From NCBI GenBank assembly GCA_022828595.1, contig JAKGHH010000002.1, forward strand, positions 108,745,254 to 108,809,253: 64,000 nucleotides of DNA, written 5' to 3'. This document shows positions 1-12,000 of this stretch, piece by piece. Positions within the stretch are counted from its first letter, which is position 1. The number at the start of each line of letters is the position of its first letter. A program made the position numbers and the translations under genes. The DNA is from Nelumbo lutea. Lineage: Eukaryota; Streptophyta; Magnoliopsida; Proteales; Nelumbonaceae. Below the pieces are notes generated by a model. The model was not told the origin of the DNA. It was given only the letters and a program-made list of their open reading frames with translations, and ran no database searches.

Positions 1-61
1 TGTGTTGGTTGTTGTTATCTCAAATATATGATTGCTAATTATTAGTTGACCTTCTATGTAG

Positions 62-3000
62 ATTTTGGAAGCTCATAATAAGGTTGCTGAAAAAACTGAG
101 ATATATGTCCCCTATAACATTCTTCCTCTTGATCCTGATAGTGCAAATCAGGCTATTATGAAATATCCTGAGGTTTGTTTTCAGCTGTCCTGTTTTGTTT
201 ATTTTCCATTTTTTTTGTATTTTCTGGTTATTGTTATGCGTTACTTTAGATCTCGCCTTTTCTTCCCCGTATGGTTGAAGTAATATGTTTCCTTGCTTCA
301 ATTGAAGATTCGAGCTGCTGTTTTTGCACTCCGTAACACCAGGGGCCTGCCTTGGCCTAGGGATTACAAGAAAAAAGTAGATGAGGACATTCTTGATTGG
401 CTTCAGTCAATGTTTGGATTCCAGGTGAGTTTACTAAGTATTGAAATCATCTCACCCTTCCTCAAAACATTTGATTCCTGTTAGCTTGTGGGATTTGAAA
501 TCCGTTCTGTAGTGAGTGGCTGATAATAGCCACTTAAATGTCTTGTCTTTTGGCTTGTTTTATTTGCTTCAATTCATTATTGCAGAAGGATAATGTGGCT
601 AATCAAAGGGAGCACCTAATTTTGTTGCTTGCGAATGTGCACATACGGCAGTTCCCAAAACCTGATCAACAACCCAAGGTTTTTATTTTTCTAATTAATA
701 TTCTCACGGTCCTTTCTTTTTCTTTTTTTTTTTGCTTCAATACTGTTTGTTCGCATTTGCCAAGTTATGATTTTATTTTTCATCTTAGTTGGATGAGCGT
801 GCACTGACGGATGTCATGAAAAAGCTTTTTAAGAACTATAAGAAGTGGTGCAAGTATTTGAATAGGAAGAGTAGTCTTTGGTGAGTCTTCATATGTTCTA
901 TAGCTTATTGTGTTCATTTACGAATAATTTTTGCTGTACCTTTTTTGTTATTACTGCCTTTGGCTACCTTTTTTGTTTCTCTTGTTGACTTGCTTATCCT
1001 GATTTGATTACTCTTCCTTTGCTTCCTCTTATTCATTTTGTAATTCCTGTACCCTTTCAGGTTGCCAACTATACAACAGGAAGTACAGCAGCGTAAACTA
1101 TTATATATGGGTCTTTACCTTCTTATATGGGGAGAAGCTGCAAACTTGAGATTCATGCCAGAGTGTCTTTGCTACATCTACCATCATGTATGTCTTCAAT
1201 AGCACTTTCCTTGATGTTGAGTTGTTAGATGTTTGGTTAAGGTACCTTTTTGCTGAACTTATGTGATAACGGTTTTGTCTCTTGAAAGTGGTGAGAACTC
1301 CCTTTCATGTACCCTTGTGTGGAGGAATATCTTTGAATGGGAAGTTGTATTTTGTATAAGTAGACAGTCAGTCCCAGACCCTGCATTGGCAGGGGCCTCA
1401 TGCCCTGGGCTGCCCTTGTTTAGACAGTTCCTTTCAATTCTTTGGAACAAGGAGTGTGTTACACCTTATAAAATTGTGTAGCACTATTTCACCTATTCTC
1501 TTTATACAGCTTATATAACCCCTTATCTTGCATGGTTAAATTATTGACTTGGCAAGTGCAGTCTATATATGGTAATGGAAGTATCTATATATACATATAT
1601 GTGTGTTTGAAGGTAAATGCAGTCTATATATGGAAGTATCTATATATATGTGTGTGTGTATATTTATATATGTATTTATTTATATACATACATTTCTATA
1701 TGCGTATAGGAATGCATTTTAACTAGGGCAATCCATTGGTTAAGATCTCTGGACTCCTTTTAATGATATTCGGAGGAACTGGATAGTTGTGGTTAACAAC
1801 CGTACCGGGAAGAATAGGACACTAGCAGTGTGGGTGCTTCCTTCTAAAGGGGTGCTGAGGGATAAAGACAACAACATTTTAGCCTTGTTCTCAGGCCCCA
1901 TTGATAGAGCTGAGCTTTTAGTGGCTGTACAAGGTATTCAGATTGTAGAGATTCCTAAGTTGTTGTGGTATGGCTGAAAAATCCAAGTTCAGTTATTTGG
2001 TGATACATGGACCTTTTGAAGAAAGTTAATTGGTTTCCAAGGAATATGCCTGGTACCTCACATTGGGTGGGTAGAACAACTAATACCATAGCGGATGGAT
2101 TAGCTAAGCAAGGGGCCTTAAGGGAACAATTATTTCCGGCAGCTTTGCAATTTTTGCTTTTTTGTCTGATGTAATACTGTTTTGTTGTTTAGGAGGTAGC
2201 AACTCGCGCCTCTCCACGGGTAGCCTGCATTGACTTATCATCTTGATCTCTCTTTAATAAAATCTTATTAATTGATCAAAATAAAATATTATTGAGTATA
2301 TATACATAGAAGGTAGGTAAGATGAAAGTGAAGAAAATTGTGGTGAATGTGAGGAAGGCAAGTAAGATGGAGGAGAGGATGAAAGTCCTTCACACAAGCT
2401 TAGTGGGAAGAGTAGTAGATAGAGAGGTGGAGACAAAAGAGTTCGAAACTTGGGCGATGGTAGAATGGGGAAGAGAAAAGGTGATGGGAGTGAGGAAGCT
2501 GAATGCGGAGCTGTTGCTATTCATGTTTCAAAGCAAAGAGTTTGCAGAATAGGCATTGGAAGTGGAGCAAACAAAGTAGAGGGAATTTTGACATGAGATT
2601 GGAGTCGTGGGGGTTGATGTTTCTAGTGGCTGGAGAGCAGAAGGCGGGGAGAGTGAAATACACAATGTGGATTGGGGTTGTGGTAGTGATTTAAAAGGTG
2701 AGCCTAGGTGCATTGGCGAGGCACATTTTAGGTCCCAAGTAGAGTATCTTCAAAAGGTGCACACCTAGTGCCCTTGAGTTTCAGCCCAGGTGTGTGCCTT
2801 TCGAAAATCTGTGCATTTTTCTGTTTTTTTGGAAGTCTATGTATTCGCTTGCTCACCAAAGCTCCGAATTCGCTAATGTTGCTTGTTCATTCATCCTAGT
2901 AAAAGTTATCTTTAAAGGACACTGTTAGTGAATAAAACCAATTCAAGGACCTCACTTAACAGCTTACGCTTTTAGGTTGAAGGGTTCTTTGAGATGGTAT

Positions 3001-6000
3001 CAGAGCCATTTTGACCAAGTGGTCTATTGTTTGATTCTCATCACCCCCATTATAATTAATTAAGTTTCAGCACAAGGTATGTGTGGGCTTGTGCTATCCA
3101 CACTTCAAGCCCAATGGGCTTTTGTGTGAGGGGGCATGCTAGTGAATAAAACCTATTCAAGGACCTCACTTAACAGCTTAGGCTTTTAGGTTGAATGGTT
3201 CTTTGAGAGACACCTAAAGTTATAAAAGCTTTCTTTTGTAAAGGGATTAAGAATTTAAGACCTTAATGGCCTAATATGGACTTGTTTGGGCTTGCATTGA
3301 GGGGATGCAAAATGTTTAACATTAATAATGCAATTGGGAAAAAAATAAAGAGATTAAGAGTTTATATGCTTGAATATGCTTTATATGTTATGCTTTACCT
3401 TATTTTTAAATTTCATTTTAAATATGTTTTACATGTTATGTTTATGTTTTTTAATTTGAGATAATATGTTTTTAAGTCATTTATTTTAAAATTTAATTGC
3501 ATGTTTTTAATTAATAATGTTTTTAATATATTTTAATAATTTGCAATTTTTTGTAATTTTTTAATGTTTTAGATTTTTTTTTTGCAATTTTGTTCCTTTC
3601 GAAAAGGTGTGTGCCTTGCCTTGCGCCTTGGGAACAAAATGGCCCTTGCATTTTTTTACGCCTTTCGCTTTTAAAACACTTAGTTGTGGGGATTCCTCTG
3701 CATGCTTGGAGTATCCTCACATTTGAGGTTGCTTCTTCATGTGGCAGGCTTCTGAGGTTGGACAACAAAAACAGATCCTAGGAGAAGTTTGACATGGAAA
3801 GGATTCTCGTTGAAGTTAAAGACCTTGCTGATGTTCTAAAAAAGATAAATTTGGAATTTGCAGGAGATATTAGTTGAGAATAATAATAGGAGTTGATGAC
3901 TCTTTTCGGTGGGAAGAGTCATCTTCGGTGGACGGTAAAATTTCTGGAGTGGAGCAGAGGAAGGAGGAAGAACCAGGGAATTCGAGAGTTGAGGGTAGGT
4001 TGGGATTTAGAGCATGAGAGGAGACGAAAGAGAAGAGGAAGTTGGAAGGACGAGTGGAGGAAGAAAATGCTGAGTTGGATCCTTTTGCGAGTAGTAAGGC
4101 AAATGTGAACACGGGGGATTTGAAGATTCAAATTGAGAAGAGACAAGTGAAGGGAAAGAATTTTGGACTTGGGGGAGATCGAGAGTCAATTGGGGGGAAG
4201 AGTAAAAGAGGAGGGGAACATGCATTAGCTGGTTTGGAATTACAAAATAAAAGGGATGGGGACCACCATTTTAAGTGGTAATTGATAAATTTGAAGAAAA
4301 CATAAAAGAGGAAAAAGGAAAAAGACTAAGGGCGTGAGGTGTAATATGGGAGAACCTTACTTTCTTTGAACCATTGTTTTAAAATGCGAAGGCGTGAGGC
4401 ATTCCACTACCTAGAGGCGTGAGGTGTAAGCCTCAATTATGTATTCTTTTTTATAATTATAGTGGGTATACTAATAAAAAATAGATATTTTAAGCATAAA
4501 AACATATATAACACTAAAATGACTTAATTTCAATCAATATTTCAGTTCTAAATCTCAAGGTTTCAACTCCAACTCGCAATATAGCATAGTGAAAATGTGA
4601 AATACAATTCTTGAAAGTTGAAACATAGATCACAAAAAAACAAAACTCTAAGGGCTGAAACTCAATCAAAAGATTCTAAATCATCTTCTTCTAGAATAAC
4701 AAAGGCATCATCATCTGCTTCAAGAGTTGCATCTACATCACATGGTTCATTTCTCCCTATTTCATCATCTTCATCCTCATCAATCAAATTTAGTTCAACA
4801 CTCTTCCCTTTCCTTGTCCCTACAAACAAAATCCAATTGCAATTATCACCTCACTCAATAATCATCAACTAAAAAATTAATTGGACACTAGATGAATAGA
4901 ATCAATATACACTAATTGTTACTTACTTTGAGATTCAGTAGCTTGAGCCTTTTGATTTCTACGGTCAAATGTATTGTTGCCACCATCACTTGAGCCCCTC
5001 TTTCTTCCACTTAATCCTTCTTTGTTGGTAGGGGCTGTTGGCTCTACTAAATTTGTATCCGCATCTTCAACCACCTCAACTGCGACAATTTCAAGACCCA
5101 AAGAATCATTATCCACCCAAGAAGGATTAGTTGGAAGAACCGGATCCTCAATTTTAGTAATCCATTCATCCTTCTCCACATGTTGTGTCAAATTGGGATC
5201 AATACTTGCACTTGCCCTCCTCTTCATGTTTCTTTTCCTCAGCTTCACATTATACATCACAAAAACTAAAGCATTTAACCTTTGTTGCTCCAATTTGTTT
5301 CTCTTTTTTGTGTGTATCTAGTACCAAGGCGAAATATATATTATTAAAAACATTAACAAGAAAAACACGACTATTTCATAAAAACCTTAAAAGTAAACAA
5401 GAAAATAAATAATTACCTGCTCGAAGGTGCTCTAGTTTCTTTCACAACCAGAAACACTCCATGTAAGACTCAAAACTCGAATAGCAAATTTTGTTAACTC
5501 TAGTGTTTGAGTTCCAAACTGTGCCCACCAATCAGCTACAAAAATATCATTTAACAAGACATTAGTAAAGCTTTAAAATATCCAAAGAAAAAAAAAAGAA
5601 TTATGCATAGTTGCATACTAATTATCAAACTAATAAATCACTTACTAGGAGATTGCCTCTTCCTCGTATCGTTTGCCATGTTAACCAAAATCTCCTAGTG
5701 CTTTGTCATACATATCCAACTAGCAATTTGCTAGGGCACACTCATGCCTATTAGGAATCATCCTTTTCATGAATTCAAATAATCCCTTTCTTACTTCACG
5801 ATCATTCGAAAAATTTGGCTCATAGCGTAGTTGTGGGTTTAAATAATAGCCTGTTGCATGAAGAGGGACATGAAGTTGAGGGGTCCATCTTTAATCAATC
5901 TTATTCTAAATAGGCATGTATTTTCTCTATCCCACCACAAGCAAATGCAATTTGCTCCTTTGTCGAATCCATCATTTCATATAAATAAGGCATTGAGGGT

Positions 6001-9000
6001 CTTACTTTAGAATCGACTTCTCTCAACACTGCAACTATTGGCAAAGTGGTCTTTACACAAAATGCCACATGAGCTCAAAATCTGCTATCAAACATTATAG
6101 TTTGTTTTGCCTTGACACCCATAGGATGCTTACTCCAATGTCTCTCATTCCACTTTTCAGAAGCAAACATCGATTGAAGAGGTTGCTTTTGTTTATAAAT
6201 GCTTTGCAATGTCAAGTAAGTAGTGGCAAACTGAGTAATTGCTGGACGTAAAAACTCTCATTTTTTGTAAAACTCCTCATCAAGTTTAAAACCCTTCCAT
6301 GGTGGTAAGTAAATTTTGTGACCTGCTTTGCCTTCTCAATTGTTTCATTAAAAACTTTCATTTTCCCAATGGACTCTAACATTAAATCTATACAATGTGC
6401 AACACAAGGGGTCCAATACAATTTTGTCCTCCTTTCCATAAACTTTTTTCCAGCAAGCACATAACTTGAATGATTATCTGTGATTACTTGAACCACATTA
6501 TCCTCTCCCACTTCCTCAACAACATCATCATGACATTTAAAAAGAAGCTCACCATCTTTAATTGAATCAGATGCATCAATAGATTTCAAAAACCTTGTCC
6601 CATCTGGACTATTAACCAGAAAATTGATAATGGACCTATTTTTTCCATCAGTCCATCCATCAGACATAATTGTGCAACCATAGTCTTTCCATGATTTTCT
6701 GTACTCCTCCATCAATTTATCTATACTCTCCACATCTTCTTTCAAGATCCTAGTGCGAAGATCATGCGTGGATGGAGGCTTATAACCTGGACCAAAATTT
6801 GCAATTGCCTCACATGCTCTTGAAATAAGGATTTTTTTCCAAATTAAAAGACAATGCATTGGCATAAAAGCATCTTCCAATAGCCCTATCAACAACTTGT
6901 TTTTTTGATCTTTTTTCCATTTTGAATTTAAAGTCTGTTGCCATGGCTCAGATGAAACAAATTGATCCATTGGGCCTGCTGGTCGTGGTGAAAATGATTG
7001 TGGAGTGACTGGAGTTCCACTTCACTCTGGCTTCCACTTCCACTTCCCACAATAGACTCCTCAAATCTAGGATTAGGATCCATACAACTCCCATGTTGAG
7101 AAGAACAAGGAGGGCTTTGGTTCAATGTCTTCTAGGCGGACGACACAAAGTGTAAAAATGAGGAAGATGATTGGATTTGGGTGATAACCAAGTACTAGAG
7201 CAGAAGGAAGATTGGTGTTTTTGAAGTAAGGAAGCACAAGGTGCTCCAATAAGTATTTATTGTGGAAGGAAAGGAGCCAATCTTTGAACTGGTGGTGGAA
7301 AATGAGACTTTGGTTCGAGATTGAAACAGATCCAAGGTTCATCTTGAAGGTTCTGCTGCTTCTCCTTTGAGAGCCCTAAAGGTTGAAAATCAAGTGGGGA
7401 TTGATAGTGCAGTGAAGACAAAATGATCGGAGGATGATGCTATCTTAGGTGACAATGGCAAAGTGCTTGAGGTGGAAGGCTATCTGATTGAGGGTGCAAC
7501 GGTTAGCTCTCGTTGTTCCATAGTTAGATCTTGCATTGAACCAATTTCAAGACATTCAGGTCTCAGATGAGTCGAGGTAGAGCCAACTAAGCTTGAGGAA
7601 AAAAAAGATGGCTTAGAAGAATGCGTGAACAATAACACCTGAAAATCTTTTCTTGGAATCAAAGAGGTAAGTTCATTTATTTCTTTGGAGACCGTCCCAT
7701 TGGTTGGGTTGAGTGGGAGGGAGGGGATGAGAAATTATTTCTAAGTGGGGAAGGGAAAGGGAGAGCAATAAACGGAAGAAGCAGGGGAAAGGATAAAGGA
7801 CGAGAAGAATTTTGAAGAAAAAAGAAAGGTAGGTCATAGGGATATAGATTTAATTCAAAATAAGGAAGTGGAAATTAATAAGTTGTTTGAGAGGGAAGTT
7901 GGGATAGGAAATTCTCTCGGTCTGTTATTTCGGGTAGGGGAAGGATTTGCAAAGATAATCTTTGAGAAGTTTTAACAAAGGAAGGGAGAAGAGAAAAAAA
8001 GGAGAGTTTAGAAAAAAATAAAGGGTGGGATGAAGAAGGGGGAAGAGGAGGGTTTGGAAGAGAATGAGTGAGGAGGGTTTGAAGTTGGGAGGGTATAGGA
8101 CGGTGGAGTGTTGGGGATGGAGGTTCTCAGTTGGAATGTTAGGGGCCCGAGGGAGGGAAGAAGAAGGGATCTGCTAAGTAATTTGATTAGAAGCCACAAA
8201 TCAGAGGAGGTTCTCTTGCAAGAAACAAGGTTGGAGAGCGTTGATTTAAGCATGTAGAATGAAATTTGGGGTGAAAGTGGAGGAGAGTGGGTGGGTGCTT
8301 AAAGCGGCAGGGCTCTCAGGAGGAGCAGCAATTGTTTGGGATCCATTAGTTTTCAGAAAGCAAGGCAGGAGCTACAACCTTGTTTTCAATTTTCCAAGTC
8401 AGCAGATCTGATTTGTTAGAGAATTTATGGGGTGTGCTAGATCTCCAACCTTGTAATGTGGACTTGTTTTCAGTATGAGTTGTTCTTTCTCTGTATTGGT
8501 ATATGTCAGCTTGATATGGCCCACTTTATCATGTGTTCGACAGCCCATGTGCTGCTCGTGGGCCGACACAACCCTCTTTAGAACTCTCCCAACTTAAAAT
8601 CCAAGCAATAAGTCATTCAATGTAGCCACATCTTCTGTTATGGAACACTATTTTAAAAGCATAGGAGCCATTTTGCGCCCAAGGCGCTAGGCGAGGCACA
8701 CACCTTTTTGAAGCAATGCGCGAAATTGCAAAGAAAAATCTAAAAAATGCCAAAAAATAAAAAAATGTAAAATGTTAATCTCATTAAACATATTATTAAT
8801 TGAAAATATAGACTTAAATTTTAAAATAAATGCTTTGAAAAAACCTATTATATCAAATTAAGATACATAAACATAACATGTAAAACATATTTAAAATAAA
8901 AATTTAAATATAATATCAAGCAAATACTTCAAACATATTCAAGCATGTAATCTCTTAATCTCTTTATTTTTTCCTCATTTGCGTTACTTCAAATGGCTAG

Positions 9001-12000
9001 TGGGATGTTAAAAATTATGCATTCTTGATTCTATGAGCCATCTTGTACCAAGCCCCTTGAGGCAAGCCCAAAGAAGTGCATATCAGGGTCTTTTAAAAAT
9101 ATCTTTAATTTAGGATGAACGAATGAACACCATTAGCATATGTGGGGAGTCCAGCTGCCAAACACAAACAAACAGAAAAAAAATGCATAGGTTTTCAAAA
9201 GGTACGCGCTTGGGCTGAAGCATAGAGCACAACAGGCACACACTAGGCGCAACAGGCACACACACATTTGAAAGTGCTGCCCCTGGGACCTAGGTGAGGC
9301 ACATAACCTAAAATTCACCTCCCTTGTTTGCCTAGGTGCCTTTTAAATCACTGATCAAACAGACTATTTATGGCACCCGATACAAGTCTATAATGAAATG
9401 AAGATTAAATGATCCCTGCACCTATCCCCATGCTCTTGTGGTGTTAAATAAATGGATCCTGGGGCCCTTAGGTGCTGTGTTATTGTCCTGAAATTCGTAA
9501 TGATGTTGCTTTGGCGCTTGCTTTGTGTTCTTCTCTATCTTTTTTAGTATGCATTTTTTTTTGTGAAATCGTTCTTTTTGGATATTGCTTGTATCTGTCG
9601 TATTTCGTCATCTGATTTCTTTTGTCATTATGGCTTATGTTTTGTCTTTAGATGGCTTTTGAACTTTATGGCATGCTAGCTGGGAATGTGAGTCCTATGA
9701 CTGGTGAGAATGTGAAGCCGGCCTATGGAGGTGAAGAAGAGGCTTTCTTGAGAAAAGTTGTAACTCCAATTTATGAAGTGATTGCAAAGGTGCAACCTAT
9801 GCTTTGCTCTTTAGGAGTCTTAACTTTGTATTAATTCATTTCTGATGTAATAAATTCCAAAAATAATGTTTTTCTGATGTATCTGATCGATCTGTTCTGC
9901 ACTAGGAAGCCGAACAAAGCAAAAAGGGGAGGTCAAAGCATTCACAGTGGAGGAATTATGATGATTTAAATGAATACTTTTGGTATTTTTATCCTAACAT
10001 TTGGATTGATTTTTTGAATTCTCTTGTAATTCTTTATCAACAATTTTCCCTTCACAAACTATAGGTCTGTTGATTGTTTCCGGCTGGGATGGCCCATGCG
10101 TGCTGATGCAGATTTCTTTTGTGATCCTTCAGTTCATAGAGTTAGAAGTGGTGCAAATCATGAGGTAAACCATTTTTCTATTAGTTCTTATGCTATTTTT
10201 TCCTATAATGGATGTGTTTCTTTTCTCTTTGTTTTAATATCTCTACAAAATCACATGCTATTGGTTGAAAAAGGAAAAGGAGGAACTGAGATCAAAGGCC
10301 AAGTAAAGGATTGAGGCAGTAATGGAGGTTGAGTAGGTGTCAAATAATTTGTACCTGGAATGTAAGAGGATTAACTAGTCTTTAAAGAGAAGGGAGGTGC
10401 AATTGTATTCTGTCAGGGATTATAATTTTTTTTTTTGAGGGAAGGTAAAGCATCATTGTATTAAATATGAACAAAAAATGTACAACAAGATGATGCACTA
10501 AGGAAACAAGAAAAAACTGTTTCCTCTAACCTTGATCCCCATCCTTCTTTACAAGAAGCTTATCACGTACAAAAAAAGGATTCAAAACCTACACCACTAA
10601 ACAGATTGTCACCAGACAACCAAGAAAACATCTTCCCCACATTTTTTGGAAAAGTGGAGTCAGCAGAACTTATATTGCTCTTGATGGCCCAAGCGTTTCT
10701 TTGTTGCCATAGACACTAAAATACACTGCTTGGGTTAAATACCAAATTAATTTTCCTCTTTTACTGAGACCATGCACCCTCCAACCCTTTACTAAGTCCA
10801 ACCTCTATACTGATCCTGGGCAACAACTTAGAATTTCAAACAAGTGTGAAATTCTGTTCCAAATCTCTGAGGACTAATTGCAATGCGGTAAAAGGTGATT
10901 GACTGTTTCCAGTTGTTCTTCACAGAGAACACATCTATTTGAATCCAGTACAGCACCTTTCCGAGAGAGGTTGTCCCTTGTAAGTATTCTGTTGTGGTAG
11001 GCTGCCCAGACAAAAAAGATACTTTTGAAGGCACATTTTTACACTTCTTGGTGTGGGTTGGGACTGATTGCCCTTCTGCACTGTCTAAGGCCTTGTAAAA
11101 AGATTTGACTGTGGAATTTCCAGATTTCTCCCACTTCCAGTTCTACTGTCAGACCTCACTGACTCCACCTGTGTACTATAAAGGAGTTCCAGTAGTTCCA
11201 TCCTCTCATCCACTTCCCAATCATTTAGATTCCTCCTCAGTTGTGGGATCCGTACCAAGCTACCATCTTGGATTTGCAAGCTTTCAGCAACCTTGGCTTC
11301 TTTGTTTACTGCAACTTTAAACAAAGCAGGGAACATTTTGTACAAAGGCCTTTCCCACACCAAAATTTGACTGTCTGTCCGTTTCCTACCATGAATATCA
11401 CACCTTTTGCAAACAGGTGATAGGCCTTTTCAATACCTTTCCAAGCTGAACCCCCATCAGTTGATTTGAAACTTCTGGATCCCATCCAAAATTTCTATCA
11501 CCGTACTTGGCCTGCACCACCCTTTTCCACAGCCCAGCTTGGCTCTCCCCAAATCTCCAAAATCACTTCCCTAGCATTGCAGAATTGATGCTTTTCACCC
11601 TTCGAAGCCCCAAGGGCCCTCTAAAGATTTGGGCTGACAGACCTTGTTCCAGTTTACCAAGTGGTACTTCTCCTCTTTCCAGCCTTTCCAGAGGAAGTCC
11701 GTCATCTTCTTTTCGATGATAGCAGCCATTCCTGCCGGAATTGGGTACAAAGATGACAGATACATCGGGAGAGAGGATAATAGACTTTTCACCAGGGTAA
11801 ACTTGCCTCCATAAGAAACTTTGCTTTCCAGGAGGCCAATTTCTTTTCAAATCTTTCTACAATTATAAAATTGACATGTTAGTATTACAAGAAATAAGGT
11901 TGGAGGCTGATTTCAGAATTTTAAGTGAAATATGGCTCTCAAGGAATAGGGTTTGCGTGGCATTGGGTTCTGAAAGTATGTCAGTGGTGTTGATCTCTAT

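Larger units (their letters stand above)
2322..8460 (+). mobile_element. LINE ORF1 and endonuclease start, interrupted by a MITE and a hAT element
   Basis: ORF1 pieces occupy 2322-2683, 3682-4371 and probably 7282-8116. The first reads like the N-terminal domain of plant LINE ORF1 ([20 protein letters not shown], then [10 protein letters not shown]). Left and right flanks of the MITE at 2684-3681 rejoin in one frame, giving [13 protein letters not shown], a hallmark of this domain. ORF2 starts at 8117 with [11 protein letters not shown] and LLQETRLE, an L1 apurinic endonuclease N-terminus, and fades near 8460 after stops. No reverse transcriptase follows. The ORF1 end between 7282 and 8116 is a low-complexity purine-rich stretch and is assigned mainly by position. 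Confidence 0.68.
1188..9651 (+). other. Intron 5 of callose synthase (8,464 bp), nested transposons
   Basis: Donor follows CTACCATCAT at 1187 and the acceptor is at 9650-9651. The intron is almost wholly filled by mobile-element debris listed separately. The parts not assigned are about 1188-1360, 1430-1560, 7130-7280, 8461-8643 and 9347-9651. Of these, 1560-1710 is a TA/TG-rich low-complexity stretch. I see no further coding signal in the unassigned parts. Confidence 0.9.
62..10164 (+). other. CALS3: Callose synthase exons 1-8: N-terminal cytosolic region with FKS1-type domain
   Basis: Exon 1 opens inside the protein with [12 protein letters not shown], following an intron end at 60-61. The segment runs through [37 protein letters not shown] and [19 protein letters not shown], which is the start of the FKS1 domain 1 family. 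It ends with [10 protein letters not shown] and the [10 protein letters not shown] region. Exons 1-5 are compact (1.1 kb). Exon 6 (ATG at 9652) is separated from exon 5 by 8.46 kb of transposon-filled intron. That ATG is an internal methionine ([12 protein letters not shown]), not a start, because the acceptor and the conserved HH-MAFELYG junction place it mid-protein. Confidence 0.93.

Noticed and set aside
3870..4281. Several overlapping open frames of 71-80 codons on both strands
   Set aside because: Purine-rich sequence of the decayed LINE ORF1 gives long frames on both strands; no independent protein is supported.
4364..7289. Identical ctttgaac at 4364-4371 and 7282-7289 as an 8-bp duplication bounding the hAT relic
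   Set aside because: The left copy adjoins a good hAT end, but no inverted end precedes the right copy (ggaaaggagccaat). One 8-mer match in this much sequence can be chance, so the right boundary is left open.
9652..9834. ATG at 9652 as the start of a separate small gene
   Set aside because: It is exon 6 of callose synthase: it follows a splice acceptor, continues the conserved YHH-MAFELYG sequence and ends at a splice donor.
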